A stretch of DNA of 64,000 nucleotides, taken from NCBI RefSeq assembly GCF_900240945.1, contig NZ_OESG01000014.1, positions 62,001-126,000 on the forward strand, read 5' to 3'. The position numbers and the translations under genes were made by a program. The notes beneath the pieces are model-generated. The model was not told the origin of the DNA. It saw nothing but the letters and a program-made list of their open reading frames with translations, and searched no databases. Positions 7,917-17,953 of the stretch are shown here, piece by piece; position 1 is the first letter of the stretch, and every line of letters begins with the position of its first letter. Source of the DNA: Mycobacterium sp. 3519A. Lineage in GTDB: Bacteria; Actinomycetota; Actinomycetes; Mycobacteriales; Mycobacteriaceae.

Positions 7917-9311
7917 TCAGAAGTTGATCATGTGTCCGATGAGACCGTGGAAGCACTCCTGTAGCGCCTCGGACATCGTCGGATGGGTGTGCACATTTCT
8001 GGCCAGTTCGGTGGCTGTCAGATCCCACTTCTGCGCCAGCGTCAGCTCGGGCAGCAACTCGGAGACGTCATGGCCGACCAGGTGGCCGCCGAGCAACTCG
8101 CCGTACTTGGCGTCGGCGATCAGCTTCACGAAGCCGCTCGGGTCGCCGACGCCGTGCGCCTTGGCGTTGGCCGTGAACGGGAACTTGGCCACCTTCACGT
8201 CGTAGCCCTCGGCGCGCGCCTGCTCCTCGGTCAGCCCGAAGCTGGCCACCTGCGGCTGGCAGAACGTCGCGCGCGGCAGCATCCGGTAATCGCCGAGCGG
8301 CAAAGTCTCTGCGCCGGCGATGGTTTCGGCCGCGACCACGCCCTGGGCCTCGGCCACGTGGGCCAGTTGCAACATGCCGGTGACGTCGCCGATGGCGTAG
8401 ATGTGCGGCACGTTGGTGCGCATGTAGTCGTCGATGCCGATCGCCTTGCGGTCGGTGATCTGCACACCGGCTTTGTCCAGGCCGTAGCCCTCGATGTTGG
8501 GAGCGAAGCCGATGGCCTGCAGCACCTTCTCGGCCTTGAGCTCCTCGTTCTTGCCGTCCTTGCTGACGGTGACCACAACCTCGCCGCCGCTGTCTTTGAT
8601 CGACTCGACCTTGGTGCCGAGCATCACCTTGACGCCGAGCTTCTTGAACTGCTTCTCGACCTCCTTGGAAACCTCGGCATCCTCATTGGGCAGCGCGCGC
8701 GCCAGGAACTCCACGATGGTCACGTCGACGCCGTAGTTCTTCAGCACATAACCGAACTCCATGCCGATCGCGCCACACCCGGCGATGACGATCGAGGACG
8801 GCAGTTCGCGCGACAGGATCAACTCTTCGTAGGTGACCACGTTCTCCGACAGCGACGTGCCGGGCACCAACCGGGTGCTGCTGCCGGTGGCGATGATGAT
8901 GTTGTCGAACGTCACCGTCTCGGTTCCGCCCTCATTGAGCTTGACCGACAACGTGTTCGGATCGGTGAACGTGCCGTACCCGTGGATCTCGGTGATCTTG
9001 TTCTTCTTCATCAGGAAGTGCACGCCCGCGACGCGGCCCTCGGCGACCTTGCGGCTCCGGTCGAACGCGGCGCCGTAGTCGAACGTCGCCTCACCATTGA
9101 TGCCGAACTGCTTGGCCTCCTTGGTGAAGATGTGGACGAGTTCCGCGTTGCGCAGCAGCGCCTTGGACGGGATACAGCCGACATTGAGGCATACGCCGCC
9201 CCAGTACTTGGGTTCGACGACTGCGGTGTTCAGTCCGAGCTGGGCGGCGCGGATGGCCGCGACGTATCCGCCGGGGCCTGCTCCGAGAACGACGACGTCA
9301 TAGTGGGTCAC
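7917..9311 (-). CDS. lpdC: Dihydrolipoyl dehydrogenase
   Basis: This 464-residue flavoprotein reoxidises dihydrolipoamide in E3 of 2-oxoacid dehydrogenases, and in mycobacteria also in the AhpCD/SucB peroxidase system. The FAD motif [10 protein letters not shown] is at residues 10-19, the redox disulfide CLNVGC at about 41-46, the NAD motif [11 protein letters not shown] near 178, the second FAD motif with AIGDV near 310, and the catalytic HTHPTMSE near residue 445 at the C-terminus. The length is normal for the family. It heads a gene pair with the small membrane protein that follows. Confidence 0.96.
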   Translation of the reverse strand: MTHYDVVVLGAGPGGYVAAIRAAQLGLNTAVVEPKYWGGVCLNVGCIPSKALLRNAELVHIFTKEAKQFGINGEATFDYGAAFDRSRKVAEGRVAGVHFLMKKNKITEIHGYGTFTDPNTLSVKLNEGGTETVTFDNIIIATGSSTRLVPGTSLSENVVTYEELILSRELPSSIVIAGCGAIGMEFGYVLKNYGVDVTIVEFLARALPNEDAEVSKEVEKQFKKLGVKVMLGTKVESIKDSGGEVVVTVSKDGKNEELKAEKVLQAIGFAPNIEGYGLDKAGVQITDRKAIGIDDYMRTNVPHIYAIGDVTGMLQLAHVAEAQGVVAAETIAGAETLPLGDYRMLPRATFCQPQVASFGLTEEQARAEGYDVKVAKFPFTANAKAHGVGDPSGFVKLIADAKYGELLGGHLVGHDVSELLPELTLAQKWDLTATELARNVHTHPTMSEALQECFHGLIGHMINF

Positions 9312-9321
9312 CCGCCCAACC

Positions 9322-9840
9322 CTAGTAGGGGATGAGCCCGACGAAACAGCGGCTCACGTGTTGGCAGAAGTAGGTGCCGTGCAACACCGCCGCGGCGCCG
9401 AGCGCGGCCAGCGGCGCCGACATCAGCCCGATCGCCAGTGCCGCGACAAGCGGCTTGTCGACCACCATCGCGGCCAACACCGCGCCGACCGTGCAGACGA
9501 TCACGAAGATCAGCACCACGAACACCGGCGGCGTCTTGTCCAGCGAGTGGAACCACCAGTAATAGAGCCCCCACCCGGCCGCGGCGCCGAGAATCCACAC
9601 CCCCGCCACCACAAGGACGAAGGTCCAGCGCTTTAGGTACTTGTAGGTGCCTTCGACGACCTCCGGATGCACGACGGGAGGCAGCGGCCCGGTCGGGGTG
9701 TCCGCGCCGTTTGCGGGGTCACGTTCGGCGGCCAACGGCTGCACCGGATCGGGCATCGCCGGAAATTCGCCGGTGAACACCGGCGAATACGGCTGCGTGG
9801 GGTCACCCGGCAGCGTTTCTTGTTCGGTCGGATTAAGCAC
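9322..9840 (-). CDS. Membrane protein with Pro-rich N-terminus (Rv0461-like)
   Basis: This 172-residue protein has a hydrophilic cytoplasmic N-terminal part (about 75 residues, rich in Pro, Asp and Thr) followed by three hydrophobic helices: [40 protein letters not shown] and [20 protein letters not shown]. The GTG start at 9840 overlaps the upstream gene by 8 bp, as Rv0460-Rv0461 do in arrangement. It sits 10 bp upstream of lpdC, so the three genes could form one transcript. No function is recognised. Confidence 0.82.
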   Translation of the reverse strand: MLNPTEQETLPGDPTQPYSPVFTGEFPAMPDPVQPLAAERDPANGADTPTGPLPPVVHPEVVEGTYKYLKRWTFVLVVAGVWILGAAAGWGLYYWWFHSLDKTPPVFVVLIFVIVCTVGAVLAAMVVDKPLVAALAIGLMSAPLAALGAAAVLHGTYFCQHVSRCFVGLIPY

Positions 9841-10111
9841 CGTGCACCACCTGGATCGTGACCAGCACCGAGAACCACCCCGGCGCGATGGCCAGCACGA
9901 AGGCACCGAGCGCGGTCAGCCAGCGTCGCCCGGACAGCAGGATCGTCAGCATGCCGATCACGCTGGGCACCGCGATCACGAGTGCGACCACGATGTCGGG
10001 CCGGATCGCGGCCTTCACCAGCAGCGTCGAGGCGATCCCCGCGATCTGTCCGACCGCGAGACCCACAAGCATTGCGCCGGCCAGCAGCCACGCGCGCGGG
10101 AGGGCTATCAC
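9833..10111 (-). CDS. Small membrane protein (Rv0460-like)
   Basis: This 92-residue protein consists almost wholly of hydrophobic segments (AWLLAGAMLVGLAVGQIAGI, IVVALVIAVPSVIGMLTILL, GAFVLAIAPGWFSVLVTIQV), giving three likely membrane helices. It is the first gene of the minus-strand run ending in lpdC and overlaps the next gene by 8 bp. It is divergent from the cox-like cluster with about 100 bp between starts. Function unknown. Confidence 0.78.
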   Translation of the reverse strand: MIALPRAWLLAGAMLVGLAVGQIAGIASTLLVKAAIRPDIVVALVIAVPSVIGMLTILLSGRRWLTALGAFVLAIAPGWFSVLVTIQVVHGA

Positions 10112-10202
10112 GTTTGGAACGATAGGCGCGCCGCCGCGGTCCTCGGCGGTCCGCCACGCAAGGTCACGGACGAAGATGCGCAGCTGTGATCAAGCCCTGA
10201 CC

Positions 10203-10208
10203 TAGGCT
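10203..10208 (+). promoter_or_regulatory. -10 element of a leaderless promoter for the MoxR gene
   Basis: TAGGCT lies 6 nt before the GTG start at 10215 and there is no ribosome site, the usual mark of a leaderless mycobacterial transcript. The same hexamer precedes ramB (4882), the cupin gene (42156) and the helicase gene (42716). Confidence 0.55.
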
Positions 10209-10214
10209 CGCTGG

Positions 10215-11102
10215 GTGAGCGTTTCCACCTCCGGTGCCGGGTCGCCGTCGGAACTCGCGCAAGCACTGGAGGGCACCGGCTACCTGGCCGACGAGGGTGT
10301 CGCGACGGCCGCCTACCTGGCGCTGCGGATGGGTCGGCCGCTGTTCTGCGAGGGCGAGCCGGGCACCGGCAAGACGTCACTGGCCGCCGCGTTGGCCGAG
10401 GCGTTGGGCCTGCCGTTGATCCGGTTGCAGTGCCACGAAGGCATCGACGCCGCCCAAGCGCTCTACGACTGGGACTTCCCGCGGCAGTTGCTGCATCTGC
10501 GGACGCTGGAGGCGGCGGGACATCTGGACGCCGACTCCGCGGAACGCTCGCTCTACACCGAGCGGTTCCTGCTCGCGCGGCCGCTGCTGCGGGCGCTCAC
10601 CGAGGCACCCTGCGTGCTGCTGGTCGACGAAATCGACAGGGCCGACGACGAATTCGAGGCGTTCCTGCTCGAAGTGCTCGACGAGAACGCCGTCACGATC
10701 CCCGAACTCGGCGAGGTGCGGGCCGCCACGCCGCCGCTGGTGGTGCTGACGTCGAACCGGACCCGCGACGTGCACGACGCGCTCAAGCGGCGCTGCCTGT
10801 ACCACTGGCTCGAGCACCCCGACCTGGCGCGCGAGATCGCGATCCTGCGTCGCCGCATCCCCGGCATCGCCGAGGCGCTCGCCGATCAGGTGGCCCGCGC
10901 GGTGCACGCGCTGCGGGCGATGGAACTGGTCAAGCCGCCTGGTGTCGCCGAATCCCTCGACTGGGCGCGTGCGTTGCGTGAACTCGACCGCGATGCGCTC
11001 GACGCGCAGACCGCCGCGGCGACCCTCGGCGCGGTGGTCAAGTATCACGAGGACGCCGAGCGGGTGGTGCGGGCCGGACTGGACCGACTGCTGGCCGGCT
11101 GA
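10215..11102 (+). CDS. MoxR-family AAA ATPase (CoxD-like)
   Basis: This 295-residue AAA+ ATPase has Walker A GEPGTGKTS near residue 51, Walker B LLVDEIDRADDEF near 136, and sensor 1 LTSNRTRD near 178. MoxR proteins act as chaperones with a VWA partner to insert metal or cofactor; beside aerobic CO dehydrogenase genes the protein is called CoxD and helps build the active site. The next gene, 1 bp away, is the expected VWA partner. The GTG start is leaderless, judging by TAGGCT 6 nt upstream. It opens the molybdenum hydroxylase cluster. Confidence 0.9.
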   Translation: MSVSTSGAGSPSELAQALEGTGYLADEGVATAAYLALRMGRPLFCEGEPGTGKTSLAAALAEALGLPLIRLQCHEGIDAAQALYDWDFPRQLLHLRTLEAAGHLDADSAERSLYTERFLLARPLLRALTEAPCVLLVDEIDRADDEFEAFLLEVLDENAVTIPELGEVRAATPPLVVLTSNRTRDVHDALKRRCLYHWLEHPDLAREIAILRRRIPGIAEALADQVARAVHALRAMELVKPPGVAESLDWARALRELDRDALDAQTAAATLGAVVKYHEDAERVVRAGLDRLLAG

Positions 11103-11103
11103 C

Positions 11104-12189
11104 ATGGCGGCACTGGTCGGTTTCGCCGGATTCGCGCACGCGCTCGCGGTCGCGGGGCTGCCTGCCGACGCCGTCGACACCTACACCAGGGCGCTGCGCG
11201 AGGTCGACGTCGCCGACCCGCGGCAGGTGTACTGGGCCGGCCGCGCGACGCTGTGCCGCGACCCCGACGACATCCCCCGCTACGACCTGGTGTTCGAGAA
11301 CTGGTTCGGCGGCACGGTGCCGGTCCGCGCGCCGCACCGCAGCCAGCCCCAGCGCCGCGCTCGCATCGCCGCGCTGGACACCACCGGCGACACCGACACC
11401 GACGGCGAGCCGCCGCACCTGCGGGTCGCCGCGGCCGACACCGAGATCCTGCGACACCGCGACATCGCCGAACTGACCGCCGCCGAGCGGGCGCATCTTG
11501 CCGAGCTGCTCGCCGCACTGCGGCCACAGTCCGCGACCCGGTCCGCGCTGCGGATGCGGCCGTCGCGCCGCGGCCGCGTCGACCCGCGGCGCACCCTGCG
11601 CCGCATGCTCGCCGCGGGCGGCGAACCGGTCCGGCCCCGGCACCACCGCAAGGACACCAGGCCACGGCGCATCGTGCTGCTGCTCGACGTGTCCGGCTCG
11701 ATGAGCCCGTACGCCGACGCGCTGCTGCGCTTCGCGCACGTCGTGGCCCGCAAAAGCCCTGCCACCGAAGTGTTTTCGCTCGGCACCAGAATGACGAGAC
11801 TGTCGCGGGCGCTGCGGGCCCGTGACCCCGAGACGGCGTTGGCCGCCGCGGGCCGCGCGGTGCCCGACTGGGCCGGCGGCACCCGACTCGGTGAGACGAT
11901 GCGCGCGTTCCTGGACCGGTGGGGCAGGCGCGGCATGGCCCGCGGCGCGGTGGTGGTGGTCTTCTCCGACGGCTGGGAGCGCGGCGAGCCCACCCTGCTC
12001 ACCGAGCAGATGGCGGCGCTGCGGCGACTCGCCCACACCGTGCTGTGGGTGAACCCGCACGCGGGCGTCGACGGCTATCAGCCGGTGCAATCGGGGATCG
12101 CCGCCGCGCTGCCCTACGTCGACCGGTTGCTCGCAGGCCACAGCCTGGCGACACTGCAGGATTTGCTCGACGAAATCCGCACCGCCTGA
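11104..12189 (+). CDS. VWA domain protein, CoxE-like maturation factor
   Basis: This 361-residue protein has a charged N-terminal half and a C-terminal von Willebrand A domain with an intact MIDAS motif LLLDVSGSMSPY (about residues 197-208) and a second acidic motif VVFSDGWERGE. It matches the CoxE family (VWA, CoxE), which works with the MoxR ATPase in maturation of the molybdenum enzyme. The start ATG follows the preceding stop with a single base between, so the pair is co-translated. It is strongly Arg/Ala rich and has no signal peptide, so it is cytoplasmic. Confidence 0.9.
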   Translation: MAALVGFAGFAHALAVAGLPADAVDTYTRALREVDVADPRQVYWAGRATLCRDPDDIPRYDLVFENWFGGTVPVRAPHRSQPQRRARIAALDTTGDTDTDGEPPHLRVAAADTEILRHRDIAELTAAERAHLAELLAALRPQSATRSALRMRPSRRGRVDPRRTLRRMLAAGGEPVRPRHHRKDTRPRRIVLLLDVSGSMSPYADALLRFAHVVARKSPATEVFSLGTRMTRLSRALRARDPETALAAAGRAVPDWAGGTRLGETMRAFLDRWGRRGMARGAVVVVFSDGWERGEPTLLTEQMAALRRLAHTVLWVNPHAGVDGYQPVQSGIAAALPYVDRLLAGHSLATLQDLLDEIRTA

Positions 12190-12252
12190 ACATTCTGGTG
12201 CGCAACCGGTTTCGCGATTCTGCGGGTTCCCGGCGGCCAGCCAGAGCAGAGT

Positions 12253-12765
12253 ATGCCTATGCGTATCACTGTCACCGTCGACGGAACCACGTACACCGAC
12301 GACGTGGAACCCCGACTTCTTCTCGTCCATTACCTTCGCGACCGGCTCGGCAAGGTCGGCACCGTGATCGGCTGCGACACCAGCAACTGCGGTGCCTGCA
12401 CCGTCCACCTCAACGGCTACAGCGTCAAGTCGTGCTCCGTGCTGGCCGTACAGGCCGACGGCGGTGACGTGACCACCGTCGAAGGGCTGGCACGAGACGG
12501 CAAACTGCACCCCGTGCAGGAGGCGTTCCGCGACAACCACGCGCTGCAGTGCGGCTTCTGCACCCCCGGCATGATCATGCAGACCATCGATCTGCTCGCC
12601 GAGCACCCGCATCCCGACGAAGAGGCGGTGCGGCACGGCCTGGAGGGCAACCTATGCCGGTGCACCGGATACCAGAACATCGTCAGGGCCGTGCAGGACG
12701 CGGCCAGCCGGCTGGAGGCGAAACCGGCTGCGCCCAAGACTGATTCGGCGGAGGCCGTCCGATGA
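12253..12765 (+). CDS. coxS: Molybdenum hydroxylase small subunit, two [2Fe-2S] clusters
   Basis: This 170-residue subunit has the plant-ferredoxin cluster motif [10 protein letters not shown] plus a distal Cys (SCSV), and the helical-domain cluster motifs QCGFCTPGM and CRCTGY. It passes electrons from the Mo site on the large subunit to FAD. The order small-large-medium that starts here is typical of form II enzymes, unlike medium-small-large of true CO dehydrogenase. Its stop overlaps the large-subunit start (ATGA). A second ATG two codons downstream is a possible start. Confidence 0.94.
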   Translation: MPMRITVTVDGTTYTDDVEPRLLLVHYLRDRLGKVGTVIGCDTSNCGACTVHLNGYSVKSCSVLAVQADGGDVTTVEGLARDGKLHPVQEAFRDNHALQCGFCTPGMIMQTIDLLAEHPHPDEEAVRHGLEGNLCRCTGYQNIVRAVQDAASRLEAKPAAPKTDSAEAVR

Positions 12766-15128
12766 CCGCGACCGTTGAACCCGAGATCGGCAAGGCGCGG
12801 GTCCGCAAGGAGGACGAGCATCTGATCACCGGCCGCACCCGGTGGACCGACAACATCGTGCTGCCGGGCCTGCAGCACCTCGCCATCCTGCGCAGCCCCG
12901 TCGCACACGCCCGCATCACCAACATCGACACCAGCGCCGCGCGCAGCATGCCCGGCGTCATCGCCGTCTTCACCGGAGCCGATCTGGCGGCCGAACAGGG
13001 CAGCCTGCCCAACGCCTGGCAGATCACCGAGGACATGAAGGCGCCTGCCGCCCCGTCGCTGGCGGTGGACACCGTGAACTTCGCAGGCGAAGCGGTGGCA
13101 GTCGTGGTGGCCCGCACCGCGTACGAGGCCCAGGACGCGCTCGAACACATCGACGTCGACTACGACGACCTGCCGGTGGTGCTCGACCTCGCGGCCGCCG
13201 CCGACGACGCCGAGGTGATCTACCCGGACCTCGGCACCAACGTCAGCGCGGTGTGGACGTTCGACTCCGCGCAAGCAGGCACCGGCGGCGACGCCGAGGA
13301 CGCCATCCGCGACGCCGAGATCGTGCTGGAGCGCACCTTCCGCCAGCAGCGGCTGATCCCCGCGTTCATGGAGCCCCGCTCGGTCGTCGTCGATCCGACG
13401 GGCCCACAGCTGACCGTGTGGTCGGCCACGCAGATCCCGCACATCCTCAAGCTGATGCTGGCGATGACGCTGGAGATCCCCGAGCACAAGGTGCGCGTGA
13501 TCGCCCCCGACGTCGGCGGCGGATTCGGCGGCAAACTCCAGGTGACGCCGGAAGAGGTGATCGCGCTGCTGGTGGCGCGGCGGATCGGAAAGCCGGTGAA
13601 GTACACCGAATCCCGCAGCGAATCGATGCTCGCGGCGCACCACGGCCGCGACCAGATCCAGAAGCTGACGCTGGCCGCGCGCCGCGACGGCACGGTCACC
13701 GGCCTGAAGGTGGAACTGCTCGCCGACATGGGCGCTTATCTGCGGCTGGTCACCTCGGGCATCCCGATTTTGGGTGCCTTCATGTTCAACGGCATCTATA
13801 AATTCGGTTCGTACCACTTCACGTGTACCAACGTGTTCACCAACAAGACGCCCACCGACGCCTACCGCGGCGCCGGGCGCCCGGAGGCGACGTTCGCGAT
13901 CGAACGGATGATGGACGACCTCGCGGCGGAGTTGGGCCGTGATCCGCTCGAATTGCGTGCGCAGAACTGGATCAAACACGAGGAGTTCCCGTTCGACACC
14001 GTCGCGGGCCTGACCTACGACTCGGGTAACTACGAGGCCGCCACCGCGCAGGCGCGCGAGTTGTTCGACTACGACGGGTTGCGCCGCGAACAAGCCGAGC
14101 GCCGCGAACGCAACGACCCGGTGCAACTGGGCATCGGCGTCTCGACCTTCACCGAGATGTGCGGCCTCGCGCCGTCGCGGGTGCTCGGCTCGTTGTCCTA
14201 CGGGGCGGGCGGCTGGGAGCACGCCGCCATCCGGATGCTGCCCACCGGCAAGGTCGAGGTGGTCACCGGTTCGTCGCCGCACGGGCAGGGCCACGAGACA
14301 GCGTGGAGCCAGATCGTCGCCGACCAACTCGGTGTCCCGTTCGAGGACGTCGAGGTCATCCACGGCGACACCCAGAGCTCCCCGCGGGGTCTTGACACCT
14401 ACGGGTCGCGCTCGCTGGCTGTCGGCGCGATCGCGGTGGTGAAGGCCGCCGATAAGGTGATCGCCAAGGCGAAACCCTTTGCGGCACACATGATGGAGTG
14501 CTCCGAGGACGACCTCGAGTTCACCGGAGGCCGGTTCCGCGTCGCGGGCACCGAGAAGGCGGTCACCCTCGCCGAAGTCGCACTGGCCGTGTTCGCCGCG
14601 CACGATCTGCCCGAAGGGCTGGAACCGAACCTGGACGCCGAGGCGACCTACGACCCGGACAACTTCTCGTTCCCGCACGGCACCCATCTGTGCGCGACGG
14701 AGGTGGACACCGAGACCGGGCAGGTGCGGATTCGCCGCTATGTCTGCGTCGACGACATCGGGCACGTGGTCAATCCGCTGATCGTGGACGGGCAGGTGCA
14801 TGGCGGGCTGGCTCAGGGCATCGCGCAGGCGCTGTACGAGGAGGCCGTGCACGACGAGTCGGGCACGCTGATCAACGCATCGTTCGCGGAGTACCTGGTC
14901 CCGTCGGCGGTGGATCTGCCGACCTTCATCACCGGTCGCACCGAGACACCCGCGACGTCGAATCCGCTTGGCGTCAAAGGAGTTGGCGAAGCGGGCACCA
15001 TCGCGTCGACACCGGCGGTGGTCAACGCCGTCATCGACGCGGTGCGCCATCTCGGCGTCAATGACATCGAAATGCCGTGCAGCCCAATGAGAGTCTGGCA
15101 CGCCATCAACCAGGGAGGTGCCCGATGA
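12762..15128 (+). CDS. coxL: Molybdenum hydroxylase large subunit, form II CoxL-like
   Basis: This 788-residue molybdopterin-binding subunit belongs to the xanthine oxidase/CO dehydrogenase family. The loop that in true (form I) CoxL is AYxCSFR reads AYRGAGR here (residues 367-373), so the Cys that holds copper is absent. The catalytic Glu motif GVGEAG is present near the C-terminus, as is GGGFGGK near residue 250. CO oxidation by form II is disputed; an aldehyde, purine or other heterocycle hydroxylase is equally likely. The gene overlaps both neighbours by 4 bp, and moeA for cofactor synthesis lies 42 kb downstream in the window. Confidence 0.93.
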   Translation: MTATVEPEIGKARVRKEDEHLITGRTRWTDNIVLPGLQHLAILRSPVAHARITNIDTSAARSMPGVIAVFTGADLAAEQGSLPNAWQITEDMKAPAAPSLAVDTVNFAGEAVAVVVARTAYEAQDALEHIDVDYDDLPVVLDLAAAADDAEVIYPDLGTNVSAVWTFDSAQAGTGGDAEDAIRDAEIVLERTFRQQRLIPAFMEPRSVVVDPTGPQLTVWSATQIPHILKLMLAMTLEIPEHKVRVIAPDVGGGFGGKLQVTPEEVIALLVARRIGKPVKYTESRSESMLAAHHGRDQIQKLTLAARRDGTVTGLKVELLADMGAYLRLVTSGIPILGAFMFNGIYKFGSYHFTCTNVFTNKTPTDAYRGAGRPEATFAIERMMDDLAAELGRDPLELRAQNWIKHEEFPFDTVAGLTYDSGNYEAATAQARELFDYDGLRREQAERRERNDPVQLGIGVSTFTEMCGLAPSRVLGSLSYGAGGWEHAAIRMLPTGKVEVVTGSSPHGQGHETAWSQIVADQLGVPFEDVEVIHGDTQSSPRGLDTYGSRSLAVGAIAVVKAADKVIAKAKPFAAHMMECSEDDLEFTGGRFRVAGTEKAVTLAEVALAVFAAHDLPEGLEPNLDAEATYDPDNFSFPHGTHLCATEVDTETGQVRIRRYVCVDDIGHVVNPLIVDGQVHGGLAQGIAQALYEEAVHDESGTLINASFAEYLVPSAVDLPTFITGRTETPATSNPLGVKGVGEAGTIASTPAVVNAVIDAVRHLGVNDIEMPCSPMRVWHAINQGGAR

Positions 15129-15979
15129 TTCCGTCGAACTTCGACTACGTCGCCCCGACCACCGTCGACGACGCGGTGGCCGCACTGGCCGAGGCCGGCG
15201 AGGACGCCAAGGTGATCGCGGGCGGGCAGAGTCTGATGCCGGTGCTGCGGTTGCGGCTGGCCGCGCCCACCGTGCTGGTCGACCTCAACCGGATCGACGA
15301 GTTGCGCGGGGTGCGCGACGACGGCGACGCCCTCGTGATCGGCGCGATGACAACCTATTACAGCCTGCTGGGCAACCCGATGATCAGCAAGCACGCGTTG
15401 CTGCTCGCCGACGCCACCCACACCGTCGCCGATCCGCAGATCCGGCACCGGGGCACGCTGGGCGGCAACCTCGCACACGCCGATCCGGCAGGCGATCTGG
15501 CCGCGCCGACGCTGGCGCTCGACGCGACACTGACCGTCGCTGGGCCGTCGGGTCGACGCAACATCCCCGTCGCGGATTTCTTCGTCGACTACTTCACGAC
15601 CGCGCTGCAGCCGAACGAAATCCTCACGGAGATACGCATTCCCAAGCACACCGACTGGGCAGCCCACTACGAGAAGCTGCACCGGGTGGCGCAGGCGTGG
15701 TCGATCGTCGCGGTGGCGGCGACCGTCGCGGTCGACGGCGGGACGATCCGGCAGGCCAAGGTCGCGTTGACCAACATGGCAGCGGTGCCGATGCGCGCCC
15801 GCGCTGTCGAGGAGGCGCTGATCGGCCAGCAGGCCAGCGTGGAGTCGATTCGGGCGGCCGCCGAACACGCCGCCGATGGCATGAACCCGATGTCCGACGG
15901 CAACGCCGACGCCGAATATCGCAGCCACCTGGCCAAGGTGCTGACCCGTCGCGCCGTGACGACGGCGATCGGCGCGTAG
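15125..15979 (+). CDS. coxM: Molybdenum hydroxylase medium subunit, FAD-binding
   Basis: This 284-residue FAD subunit shows both flavin motifs of the family: [13 protein letters not shown] (about residues 32-44) and [14 protein letters not shown] (about 110-123). It takes electrons from the iron-sulfur subunit to the final acceptor. ATG 15125 overlaps the large-subunit TGA (ATGA), which makes it the better start than an upstream in-frame ATG within coxL. The C-terminal CO_deh_flav_C region (residues about 175-280) is complete. Confidence 0.94.
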   Translation: MIPSNFDYVAPTTVDDAVAALAEAGEDAKVIAGGQSLMPVLRLRLAAPTVLVDLNRIDELRGVRDDGDALVIGAMTTYYSLLGNPMISKHALLLADATHTVADPQIRHRGTLGGNLAHADPAGDLAAPTLALDATLTVAGPSGRRNIPVADFFVDYFTTALQPNEILTEIRIPKHTDWAAHYEKLHRVAQAWSIVAVAATVAVDGGTIRQAKVALTNMAAVPMRARAVEEALIGQQASVESIRAAAEHAADGMNPMSDGNADAEYRSHLAKVLTRRAVTTAIGA

Positions 15980-15981
15980 GG

Positions 15982-16626
15982 ATGCAACTCGAACACCAGT
16001 TGTCCGTCCCTGCCCCGATCGATGTGGTGTGGCCCGCGGTGTTGGATCCCGAGCGGGTGGCGCCGTGCGTGCCCGGCGCGACACTCACCGGCGTTGACGG
16101 CGATTCGTTCACCGGCACCGTCAAGATCAAGGTCGGCCCGATCACGTTGCTGTACAAGGGAACCGGCATGTTCGTCGAGACCGACGAGGCCGCCCGCCGG
16201 GCGGTGCTCAAGGCGCACGCCAAGGACACCCGCGGCAACGGCACCGTCAAGGCCACCGTCACTTTGACGCTGACCGCCGACGGGGACCGCACCGCGGGGG
16301 TGGTGGCCACGGACCTGTCCATCACCGGCAAACCCGCCCAGTTCGGTCGCGGCATGATCGCCGACGTCGGTGGGAAGATCATCGAGCAGTTCACCGCGTG
16401 CCTTTCGGAAAAACTCGCCGTCCCCGTCACGGCAGCCGAGACCGCGGCGCCCACACCTACTCCCGAGACGTCAACGGCTCCAGAGACTCCGGAGGTCGAA
16501 CCGCTGAACCTGGTGCATTACGCGCAGCGATCGGCCCTCAAGCGGATCGGCCCACTGGCCGCGGCCGCCATGGCGATCCTGGCCATCGGAGCCTTGCTGC
16601 GACGCCTGCGGCCGCGGTCAGCCTGA
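15982..16626 (+). CDS. coxG: CoxG-like SRPBCC protein with C-terminal membrane anchor
   Basis: This 214-residue protein begins with a SRPBCC/CoxG fold (QLEHQLSVPAPIDVVWPAVL, then residues to about 145). A Pro/Thr/Glu linker and a C-terminal helix IGPLAAAAMAILAIGALLRR follow, which would fix it to the inner membrane. CoxG proteins tether the CO dehydrogenase-type enzyme to the membrane. The start is 2 bp after the medium-subunit stop. Its last 9 bp overlap the end of the convergent GAF regulator gene. Confidence 0.9.
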   Translation: MQLEHQLSVPAPIDVVWPAVLDPERVAPCVPGATLTGVDGDSFTGTVKIKVGPITLLYKGTGMFVETDEAARRAVLKAHAKDTRGNGTVKATVTLTLTADGDRTAGVVATDLSITGKPAQFGRGMIADVGGKIIEQFTACLSEKLAVPVTAAETAAPTPTPETSTAPETPEVEPLNLVHYAQRSALKRIGPLAAAAMAILAIGALLRRLRPRSA

Positions 16627-17910
16627 CTGAAGCCGCGCAGCACAGACAAAAGGAGCAGTCGAGGACGGCAACAACGCGGCCCGATCGTCGGGGTACTCGA
16701 CGCTGAAGCGGACCGACCCGGCGATGCGGTACGGCTGGGCGGCAAGCAGACTGGCGTACTGCTTTCGTAGCCGCGACAATTCGGCGCGCACTGTCACCAC
16801 GCGCGATGAGTCGCCGTACAGGTCGGCCGCCAATTCCGGCGCGGATCGCCCTTCCGGGAACAGCGCAAGAGCGAGCAGAATCTCGGCATGTCGAAGTGAC
16901 AATTGGCTTCGCCAGCAACCGAATTGGCCGTCCATCTGCAGCGAGGGAGCGTCGGGGTCGTGCAGATCCAGGGTCGCGTGCACAAGCTGGCCGTCGGCCT
17001 CGGCGACCTCGGGGATCAGCCGCACCAACCACCCGCCCGGCAGCGGCTCGACGTCGCACGCCCCCAGGGTCGGGAACCACAGGCGCCCAGCGGAGATTTC
17101 GCGCGGCATAGCGATTCGGTTGTGCGGCGGCAGCGAATCCACCGCGGCCACCCAGCCCTGCGGATCGACGGCCAGGGCCGGGCTGGCGATCCGGGCGAGG
17201 ATCGGCGCGGCCACCGTGCGCAGCCGGTTCAGTATGCGGTCGTGTTCTTCCCGCAGATGGGCCTCGGCCAGCCGAGCCACCGCGTCGACCAGTGCGACGG
17301 TCGTGGGGTGCACCGTCGCTGCCGGGCCCGAGACGTCCACCACGCCGATCGCCTGGCCGGTTCTCGGGTCCTTGATCGGGGCCCCGGCACAGGTCCAGGC
17401 GTGGTGGCTGCGCGCGTAGTGCTCGGCGGAGAACACCTGCACCGCGGAGTTGGACATCAATGCGGTGCCGATGGCGTTTGTCCCGACCGCGTGCTCGCCC
17501 CAGTGCGCGCCCTCGACGAAGCCCAACCGGTCGGCTTGGCCGAGTACAGACCGCGACCCGGAGCGCCACAGCACCCGCCCCTGCGCGTCGGCGATGACGA
17601 GAATGTTGTCGCCTTCGGCGACCAACGAGTCCAGCCCGCGAGTGATCTCATTGAGCACGGCAACCAGCCCGGAGGAATGGCGCAACAAGTCGAGCGTGCT
17701 GTCCTCCACCTCAGGAGCGGGCAGCGCATCCGGGTGGATGCCCCGCGCCATCAACCGGTGCCAGGAGTCTTCGATGACCTTGCGCGGTCGTGCAGGGGCA
17801 CGATCACCGGCCATCGTGGCGTCGTACACCACAGACATCAGCCGGGCGTAGCGGCGTGGATCCTCACCCACCGCGACCGCGGGCTCGGGGACAGACGAAC
17901 GGGGCATCAC
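16618..17910 (-). CDS. GAF-domain transcriptional regulator (AcoR-like, without a sigma-54 AAA domain)
   Basis: This 430-residue regulator has an N-terminal segment typical of AcoR-family activators (RPRKVIEDSWHRLMARGIHPD), a GAF domain (about residues 75-215, with WGEHAVGTNAIGTAL and the CAGAPIKDPRTGQAIGVVDVSG stretch), and a C-terminal helix-turn-helix region near residues 335-395. There is no AAA+/sigma-54 domain, so it should work with ordinary sigma factors. It lies 43 bp downstream of the alcohol dehydrogenase gene on the same strand. The large inverted repeat between that gene and the FMO gene is its probable target. Start is GTG 17910 or ATG 17907. Confidence 0.87.
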   Translation of the reverse strand: MMPRSSVPEPAVAVGEDPRRYARLMSVVYDATMAGDRAPARPRKVIEDSWHRLMARGIHPDALPAPEVEDSTLDLLRHSSGLVAVLNEITRGLDSLVAEGDNILVIADAQGRVLWRSGSRSVLGQADRLGFVEGAHWGEHAVGTNAIGTALMSNSAVQVFSAEHYARSHHAWTCAGAPIKDPRTGQAIGVVDVSGPAATVHPTTVALVDAVARLAEAHLREEHDRILNRLRTVAAPILARIASPALAVDPQGWVAAVDSLPPHNRIAMPREISAGRLWFPTLGACDVEPLPGGWLVRLIPEVAEADGQLVHATLDLHDPDAPSLQMDGQFGCWRSQLSLRHAEILLALALFPEGRSAPELAADLYGDSSRVVTVRAELSRLRKQYASLLAAQPYRIAGSVRFSVEYPDDRAALLPSSTAPFVCAARLQSG

Positions 17911-17953
17911 CGACGATTGTGCTCCTGATCACACCAGGGGGCCAGCACACGCA

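Noticed and set aside
12762..15128. True aerobic CO dehydrogenase (form I)
   Set aside because: The AYxCSFR loop is absent (AYRGAGR instead) and the gene order is S-L-M, so CO as substrate cannot be claimed.
12417..15185. Very long open frame (about 920 codons) on the minus strand
   Set aside because: It is antisense to coxS, coxL and coxM, which carry clear domain motifs. Its translation is Arg/His-rich with no domain, typical of a high-GC shadow frame.
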